Shown here piece by piece: positions 56,763 to 64,000 of a DNA stretch of 64,000 nt. The DNA is taken from assembly GCA_038363925.1 (NCBI GenBank), contig JAQQWL010000015.1, forward strand, positions 1,488,001 through 1,552,000. Reading direction: 5' to 3'. Source of the DNA: Apiospora phragmitis (taxonomy: Eukaryota > Ascomycota > Sordariomycetes > Amphisphaeriales > Apiosporaceae). Under the pieces are notes generated by a model that saw nothing but the letters and a program-made list of their open reading frames with translations, was not told where the DNA came from and did not search any database. Within the stretch, counting starts at the first letter, position 1; the number at the start of each line of letters is the position of its first letter. Position numbers and translations under genes: made by a program.

Positions 56763-59735
56763 AGAGTCCTTGTGGGATGCTCTCGACTTTGGGAATAGTG
56801 GGTGATGTTGAGGCCTCGACAACAAATACGCGTTGCTGTCTCCTTTTCACCCTCTTGAGAAAAAAAAGTTGGAGAGATAGACTTGCGTCGATGCGGGCGT
56901 TCACAGCGAGTTATTGTAGATACTGCAGGTAGGAAGCGCTATGCCACAAATTGGGGATAAGGAGCAGCTGGAGCAAGCAATCACTTGGGATGGGATAGGG
57001 ATCCTTAATCCCTGACAGGGGCTTGCTGCTTGGGAGAGAAAAAGGGTCCGCCCGTGGATGGATTGCCTTTGCTCAAGCTAGGTCGGATTCTGTACACTAT
57101 GAGTACTTGTCTATACAGTACACTGACAAGAGCTGCTACTGTTGGAGTTTTTCAGTGCTGTATGCTTCAAACATCTTGACTCGACCTCCCCTAAAAGCCC
57201 ACCGACCCCCCAGTACCACTGCATTGGGTTCTAGTGCCGCTTTGGCGCAGTTGTTAGCTGTCATTTTCCGAGCCAGCCTACATGTGTGTACATGACATGG
57301 AGGGATGTACGATACAATAATAGGCACCTAAGGTTAAGCTGTGCTGTGCTGTAATAAGAGCTCTCGGCCTGCAACACCGCATACATCCCCAGCTCCAAAA
57401 CGATCATTGATGTGTGGCAACGAACCGGCAAAAGTCTAAGTACCTGCATATGTCGCTGAGCCCGTCTCGAAAGCTTGGAAATACCTAACTGGCTGGTTGG
57501 AATAGGAGGTCTACAATTATGTGGGCTGTCGTTGGGCCGTATGTATGGTGGTATGCTGCATATGTGTTGTTGTTAAGTATGAGGCTGGTACGTTATCATG
57601 TTATTTGTTAGCTTCGCCTATGGGCTGGCCGCTGAATCAAATCGGAAACTCCAGCATGGCTTATGTATTTGAAGAAAAGTGATCGATTACATGCTGGCTC
57701 TGGACATCATGATGGCTTCAACCTCTCTCACTGTAACCTACGAACGACGGCCGGCCGGTTGGACTGACCGGGACAGGGAGTCTCTACACACCAAACACCG
57801 CCAATACCTATACCTATGTGTACGCAGATACACCGTGTGCCCGCATGAAGCTGAGGTGCTAGCAGGTGAATAATACTCCTGCTATGGCTCCCACGGCATC
57901 ACTGGCGACGTCCTTCCTGGGCCACAACAACCCACATCGTCGAATTGCCATAGACGACGGTTATCTGGAGAAAAAGGGCATGCCGTGTGTAGTATACCTT
58001 GCTGGAGGAGCGACCTTGTTTATTTGCCGAGGACGATATCTAGACCGCCTGGTCGTCTTCACGGCGGTCGAAGGAAGCCAGGCATGTTTCCGAGGCGGGA
58101 GAGACAGGTTGGTGGCTGGGGAGGGGGGCACAACAAAGAGACGGTGGCCTTTTCTAACCAGCACTAATTAAGTCTCGGGCGGGGGTAGAAACTTGAACCC
58201 ATCTTTTTTTGGTTGCTTGTTGCTTGCCATAAAAACCCAGGGTTCAATACTCCGTACAGGCGGTATGTATGTATGACCTATGTAGCCGTAGAGCTCTCAG
58301 CAGCAGCGCCTAAACACATGAAAGAAGCGCCGTGGCTTGGATAGTCATGTTGCTGTTTTGAGATGGCACATTATCCGATGTTGTGTTACTGCCGCCGTCG
58401 CCACACCCAGGTCTAAAGCAGACGAACTCTCCAGGATGCTGTCAGGGTCGTATTTAGCCGTCTTCAGGGCAAGATGGGATGGATTAGCCTGTGTACCGGA
58501 GAGGGTACAAAGTGCATGCATCCCATTGATTGATCCAATGCCTGCCACACCACCTCCTAAAAGCAGGTACGCACGCCACACCGACAAATCTACCATTAAC
58601 GTGGGAAGGGGTCAGTCATTGCGAACAAGCATGTCAAACAGCGTGCCAAGATCAAGATCGAGAACTGCTCTGTGGCAGCTTCTTTTTCCAATATCTACTT
58701 CATGTATTGCATATGAACTTGCAAAACCCATAGGACTTTCCATCGCAATGCGTCACTCAGTAGGAGCAATAAGCTAGATATTAGCATTAATGACGGGTGC
58801 CTGAGCTGATTCTCGACATAGTTGGAGGCGTTTATTCCCACCGTTGTCAAGATTATGTCTTTGTGTGCGCGTGTGGGTGGAGCGTCTTCAACAAGACACG
58901 ATTCATGCTGGAGTACCCGTACTGCCCGCTTTGGCCCATGTTTCAAAGTGGCTCTTTATTCCAACAGCACCGTGCTCGCCGTCCATCTTCAGGGTCGCTA
59001 GTCACCAACGGTTTTCGGGGCCGGTCCCTATAGAATCCTGGACAGGCAAGCATAAGAACCATACGCATGGTCTCTATCTACCAGTTAAGCTCCCTCCAGG
59101 TTACAGCAGCAGATTGCCTTTTCGGCAGCTTTGGGAGACATGCTCAACCCCCAGCAGTGAAGCATTCACTCGGACTAGTATCATTAGGGTAATCTTCTAG
59201 AGAAACCTCGTAGGGGTGGCCTATTAGTGCTGCAATGCAGTTCCGAAGATCCATACAGGGGTGGTGCTGGCAGCTTTACGCAGCACGACGGCTCCAGCTT
59301 GGCTTGAATATGCATCTTGATGCTGCAATCTATCGACGCATTTGTTTACTTTCCCCAGTGAAACTCGCTCCGTTTTCTCTGTTGAACCTGCCCACTGTCC
59401 GCCAGTCGGGTCACCAGCCATGGCCATCTTGGTAGATACCACCGTATCCTTCTGAATGTGTTGAATGTTACAAAGCCCCAGGTCAGCGGGCCTCAAGTTC
59501 ATCTGAACTTCGGCTTCTACTGTATCACCCCGTAGCGAGTATAAACGGACCTCAACGTCCATCGTTTTATGTAGAGCCCCGAAATGAATTTTGTTCATTG
59601 AAAAACAAAATGAAATCTGTTCTTCCAATCATTAGGCATATATGAATTTTGTTCTTGATCCCGAAGTGAGGGGTCCGACCAAGTAGATCGGAAGATGTGT
59701 GTGCTTTAAGGACAGTCACTGCCATGCCTCGTTGT
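56421..59735. other. Long gene-poor intergenic region
   Basis: 3.3 kb upstream of the myosin gene and downstream of SER33. A (GA)16 tract lies at 56727-56758. Scattered short ORFs only; no RNA gene or transposon remnant recognised. Confidence 0.45.
56727..56758. repeat. (GA)16 microsatellite upstream of myosin V
   Basis: Uninterrupted GA repeat after a G7 run, about 310-340 bp upstream of the myosin ATG, possibly within its leader. Confidence 0.9.
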
Positions 59736-61700
59736 CTAATAGAGAACGCGGACCGTGATGCGTGATGCCAAGGCTTCCAGGGATTCTGTAATATCCTTGA
59801 TATCGTCTGTGTTCACGTCGCTGACGTCCGCCAGCAGGTACGCAATCTATCGAGGATTAGCATAAAGAGAGAATACTCTGCTTATCAGTATTGGTTTACT
59901 CACATCGCCTCTGCTATCACTGGTCTGCTTCGGGACGTTGTGGTTTCCAAGAACCTCGTTGACTGGTTGGCATAGATTAGCATTTTGTTACTTGAACAAC
60001 TTGGCATGCGTCTTACCTTTGCGAAGAACACCGGGAATGTTCTTGTGAATGTAGATGATCTACTTGAGGTTAGTGAAATCATGGTTGAAACAAGTTGCAG
60101 CAAACATACCCGAGCGTGGTTGGGCTCGTCAAGCGTCAGAGAACGAGAGTAACTTCAGGCATGTTGACGCTGCCGATAGTAACACCCTGGTTGATGTACC
60201 GGACCAAAGCATCACCAACTACATTGCATCACATTAGTCCATACCGAATTATCCTTATAGTCGTGGATTTTGCTTACCTTCAACACCGATGGCCCTCTGG
60301 GCTTCTTCCGTGCTGCCACCAATATGAGGCGTAAGGATGATGTTGTTCAAGCTGCGGAGATCCTCGCCCCAGGAGTTGAGCTCGCTGTTGAAGTAGTCAC
60401 CGTTGGCAGCAGGCTCGTTGGGGTAGACGTCAAGCGCAGCACCAGCAATCTTTCCGCTTCGCATGGCATTGACGAGCGCGGGAATGTCAACAACGGTTCC
60501 GCGGCTGGCGTTGATCATGTAAGCACCGTCCTTCATGTTGGCGAACTGCTTCGTCGACATCATGTTCTTTGTCTCGGGCAGTTCCGGCACGTGGAGTGTG
60601 ACAAAGTCGGCCTCGGCCAAGAGGTCGTCCAGAGTAGGTACTTGACGGGCGGTGCCTAGGCCCATCAAGCTCAGAACGTCGAAGTAGATGACAGTCATGC
60701 CCATGGCCTCGGCCAACACCGACAGCTGAGAGCCGATATGACCATAACCGACGATACCCAGGGTCTTGCCACGGATTTCCCAGCACTTGTTGCTGACTTT
60801 GTTCCAAGTGCCACGGTGCATCTCCAATGACCGGTCACCCAGTTGCCGGGCCAGAGTGATGATCTCCGCAATGACTAGCTCGGCCACACTGCGGGAGTTG
60901 GCAAAAGGGGAGTTGAAAACGGCAATACCTTGAGCTGCTGCGTATTCCAGGTTCACCTGGTTAGTGCCGATGCAAAAGCAGCCGACAACAAGGAGGTTCT
61001 TGGCGTGCTCAAGCACCTTTGCTGTCAGCTTTGTCTTGGATCGAATACCAATAACGTGAACGTCCCTGAAGATATCTGATTAGCATTACTGCCCCGAACC
61101 AACATAATCATGAGATAAAATCATCTTCTAGCTCTTAGTGAAAGCTGGGGCTTTTGTCTCGCAGCACCTAGCATGATTATTTGCCTCCCCTTCGGATCCT
61201 GAAAGCATTTCAGATAACCAGTGGAAGTGCAATTCATAGATTAAGGGCAACGACTCTAACGCACTCGTACGCAGGCTCGAGGCGAGATAAGAGGGCCATC
61301 CCATGTAGAAGGCCTTGTCCCAGAGCTGAACATTTCAAGCCCGGGATCAAAGAGCGAGGAAAAGCCAAGGGGTAGCCATGGAGGCAGCGACGGGGGGTGA
61401 ATTGACTTACTTGATCTTCTCGATGAGCTGGTCCTCAGGCAGGGAGGTCTTCAGGGCCTCAACCTGGTAGCCCTGGCCGGTCAGGATATCACGGCCGCTC
61501 TGGTTCACATTCTCCAACAAGAGGATCTTGATGTCCTGTGTGTTGAAAGGCTTAAGCGGCTTAGGAGCGCTCTTATGACCATGCATGGCGCCGAGGCTGC
61601 CAGCGCCAAGCGACGGGGTGTGGAAAGTTGCGTTTGGTGAAGTCGAAACACTATGACGATCCTCCCGCGTGGGGATCGCGATATTCTGCGGTTGCGACAT
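59736..61700 (-). CDS. SER33: D-3-phosphoglycerate dehydrogenase
   Basis: First enzyme of serine synthesis: 3-phosphoglycerate + NAD+ to 3-phosphohydroxypyruvate; cytosolic. Six exons: 61700-61411, 61065-60278, 60218-60110, 60059-60017, 59962-59904, 59846-59736; 466 aa after one correction. The leader is Ser/Pro-rich as in fungal SER3/SER33. The NAD-binding loop is GIVGYGHIGSQL; catalytic regions are NASRGTVVD and ILTPHIGGSTEEAQ; the C-terminal ACT domain (IIYIHKNIPGVLRKVNEVL, SDSRGDIAYLLADV) is the site where serine inhibits the enzyme. One base is missing near 60145 (correction gives MPEVTLRSLTLDEPNHAR). Intron 1 is unusually long at 345 nt. A TGACTCA site and a TATA-like element lie upstream. 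Confidence 0.97.
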
Positions 61701-61806
61701 TGTTCTCGAGAAAATAGGCTATGCGTCTTAGTTTACAGAAGGAACAGAATTCAGGTTTAGATTAGCTGGAAGTGAATTCGGGGTTTCTATCGCGAGGGAA
61801 ATCCGG

Positions 61807-61814
61807 TTTATAAA
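61807..61814 (-). promoter_or_regulatory. TATA-like element of SER33
   Basis: TTTATAAA about 107-114 bp upstream of the SER33 ATG, downstream of the TGACTCA site with typical activator-to-TATA spacing. Confidence 0.5.
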
Positions 61815-61841
61815 GAAAGTAAGCTGTAGGGAGGTAGTATT

Positions 61842-61848
61842 TGACTCA
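61842..61848. promoter_or_regulatory. GCN4/CPC1-type site upstream of SER33
   Basis: A perfect TGACTCA lies 142 bp upstream of the SER33 ATG and about 27 bp upstream of the TATA-like element. Consistent with general amino-acid control of serine synthesis; by motif and position only. Confidence 0.65.
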
Positions 61849-63061
61849 TCCAGAATCAAGCAAAAAAGGGAGTGTCGTTCGACTAACACCGGCCGGCCTT
61901 TGGAGAGTGATGAGTTAAGCGGGACCTTGGCAGTGGAAAAGTTTTTGGTCAGAGGATGCTGGTTAGGGGTGGTTACCTTAGGTAACAGGTTAACTGCAGG
62001 AGTAATTGCTGGAATTGCAGGTGGTAGCCAACAGACCTGGACACGCAACTTGACGCTGAATATTACATGAGCCATCCCTCTTTATTGGTGCGGCGGCACT
62101 TTCTAGTGGTTCGCTAGTATCCAGAGACGCTGCAATCCTGGGGCTTTGCCATGTTGGCCTCCGGTTTTCGGATTGCATCATCACTCATATTTTCACCTAG
62201 TCAATGAACCTAAAGCCGCCAAACAGCCATCTCATCCTGACAACGTCGCCTTCTTCGCCCGACACTGACCTGGATGAGTAGAGCTCTTTCTGGGTAAGGA
62301 TAAGTGCGAAAGCGAAAACGAACGATATAGTATGTAGAGTTAGAGTCTCGGTTATAATGTAGAGACCTGCGTAAGCACTTATTTCAAATAGGCGGTTATT
62401 GTCTTACCACGGCATGGCCCACGCTTACTTCTTACCCAAAATCAATACGGTGTCGACTCGTATGGCATAAAGGCATCGACTACTCACCCCGACAGGCAAA
62501 TCGAAATCATGGCGGCTCTTGTTTTCGATACGTGAGTAACAATTAGAAGGTCCTGCGCTAGATACATGTACAGCTCTCTCATGAGACAGGTGACCGAAGG
62601 CTTCATTGGCATATCTTCCCCAGCTGCTTTTCCCTGATGGACCTTAAGCTGATGCCTTTCCATGTTCATAACCGAGACCCTATATCAGAAGTTATTCCTC
62701 TATTAGCGTTATACTGTCACCCTACTTTCACTTTGATTCGCCAGCCTCATTCGCCTATCTGGCCAAATCTCGTAGAGTGGCAAAGAAAAACCTGTAAACT
62801 ACCAGTGGACGCATAATGAGATTTCCGAAACAGCCCTATAACATGAGGGAATGCCAGTCTATTTTTGGGAGGGTTGGTACTGCAGCGTCATGAAATCGAT
62901 TATTGCATCATGTGCATTATTGAGGGTGGTGGCCAAAAGGCCCAAGGACCGAAATTCGTTGCAGATGTCAACAGCAAATTTGGTCAACAAACAATGTACC
63001 ATCTGGCCTGTCTTATCGGCAACGAAACGCCGGAATAATGAGTCGGTTGAAGGCAACCTGT
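61849..63061. other. Intergenic region
   Basis: Rest of the SER33 upstream region and 3' flank of NAP1. No gene supported. Confidence 0.45.
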
Positions 63062-64000
63062 TTAGCTCTGCTTGCACTCGGCGGCTTCCTTGTTGGGCTT
63101 CGCGCCATCGTCCTGTTATTTGTTAGCATTGTGGCCAAAGTCGAAAGGGGCTGGGATTGTGGGACAGCGTACATCTTCCTCAGACTCCTCCTCATCCTCG
63201 TCACGGTCATCACTAAGATCGTCATCATCCTCATCATCTTCCTCATCGTAGTCGTTCTCCTCGAAATCGTCCAGTTCCTCAAAGGCCAAGGCCTCTCCGG
63301 TGAACCAGTCGATGGCACGAGGGATCAACTTCTCCTTGATATCCTCGCCGAGCTGGTAGTCGAGCTCCAGGCGCTCCTCAATGTCCGAGGCGGCGGAGTC
63401 GTCGTCTTCGGTGGGAGCCTTGGGAGGCGAGAAGAAGTTGAAGAAAGACTCGGTAGGAACCGTCTTCTTGACAATGCGGGTTTGCTTGGTGTCTGGAGGA
63501 TTTGTTAGGTTCAGTATCACCGACAAATAGGGAACGATCCGAGATGATGCGGCTTACTCTTGTTGCGCTGCTTCTTGCTCTCCACCCGGACAGTCAGATC
63601 CTCACCCTCCTTCCAGTTGATCTTGTCACCCTCGGCGTGATCGTAAATGAAGTCGCCACCATAACCACTCTCATTCTGGTAGAAGTAGGTCTTGGTAATG
63701 GTCTTGTTCGTGAAGAACTTGTTCTCGGCGAATTCGAAGATAAGGCGGAAACCGGGCTTGTCGAGGTACTTTCATGCGGATGTCGACCAGGTGCTTGAGA
63801 GCACCCTCGTCACGGTCCGTGATCATCTCAGCAAGCGAGATCTGGTTCTTCATGGCAGACAGCCAGAATTCGGGGATACCAGAGACGTTCTCGGCAGCCT
63901 CGGCAGCCTCGGCGGTCTCAGCGGGCTTCTCCTCCTCCTTGGGCTTATCGGCAGCATCGGCCTCGGCTTCCTCATCATCGTCCTTCTCACCAGCCCTGAT
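63062..64000 (-). CDS. NAP1: Nucleosome assembly protein 1 (5' end off window)
   Basis: Histone H2A-H2B chaperone and nuclear import helper. The visible part has exons 64000-63558 (partial), 63492-63173 and 63112-63062. It shows the NAP core: [19 protein letters not shown], then [53 protein letters not shown], and [11 protein letters not shown]. The acidic Asp/Glu-rich tail follows, and the last exon ends AAECKQS, the typical fungal NAP1 C-terminus. The last intron (63113-63172, 60 nt, GTACGC...AACAG with GCTAAC) is needed to reach that ending; reading through would give an unrelated tail. One surplus base at TTT 63770-63772 breaks the frame (correction gives [20 protein letters not shown]). 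The N-terminal part lies beyond 64000. Confidence 0.95.

Overview
This window looks like nuclear chromosomal DNA of a filamentous ascomycete (Pezizomycotina, most like a Sordariomycete). The evidence is short GT-AG introns of about 50-130 nt with CTRAY-type branch sites, fungal-only families (Zn2Cys6 regulator, DHA2 drug transporter, Kex2-processed small secreted proteins, GPI-anchored wall proteins), intron-poor housekeeping genes, and intergenic DNA full of short TACCTA/AGGTA-like and pyrimidine tracts. I see no rRNA, no convincing tRNA, no CRISPR, no transposon ORF and no biosynthetic backbone gene.

Layout. 1-8 kb: 3' part of a recyclin-type F-box gene (minus), divergent from a TPT-family transporter (plus), then two related small secreted cysteine proteins and a degraded cysteine-rich membrane-protein gene (all minus). 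8-17 kb: gene-poor, with three unrelated small single-pass membrane proteins. 17-24 kb: a 14-TM DHA2-type MFS exporter and a Zn2Cys6 transcription factor (both minus). 26.5-29.3 kb: dolichol kinase SEC59 (minus). 32-39 kb: two GPI-type Ser/Thr/Gly-rich wall proteins, a FAM32A-like protein and an orphan ORF. 41-51 kb: a compact housekeeping block with Rheb GTPase, cytosolic seryl-tRNA synthetase, a C78-family (ZUP1-type) protease, HAM1 nucleotide pyrophosphatase and FAP7/adenylate kinase 6. 51-56.4 kb: class V myosin (minus). 59.7-61.7 kb: 3-phosphoglycerate dehydrogenase SER33 (minus). 63-64 kb: 3' part of NAP1 (minus, runs off the right edge).

Functional links. SER33 (serine synthesis) and seryl-tRNA synthetase (serine use) each carry a perfect GCN4/CPC1-type TGASTCA site 94-142 bp upstream of the start, which suggests shared cross-pathway control. 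Rheb (TORC1 input), recyclin and myosin V (vesicle traffic), and SEC59 (glycosylation and GPI precursor supply) are conserved core functions with no obvious operon-like relation.

Data quality. At least ten otherwise intact, conserved genes contain isolated one-base frame breaks, most of them in or beside short homopolymer or repeated-base runs, about half missing and half extra bases. Where the whole gene is inside the window, correcting these single bases gives exactly whole-codon gene models: myosin V 1579 codons with four corrections, SEC59 921 with two, seryl-tRNA synthetase 487 with two. I therefore read them as consensus errors in the assembly, not pseudogenes. Gene ends and exon coordinates below are given on the sequence as supplied.
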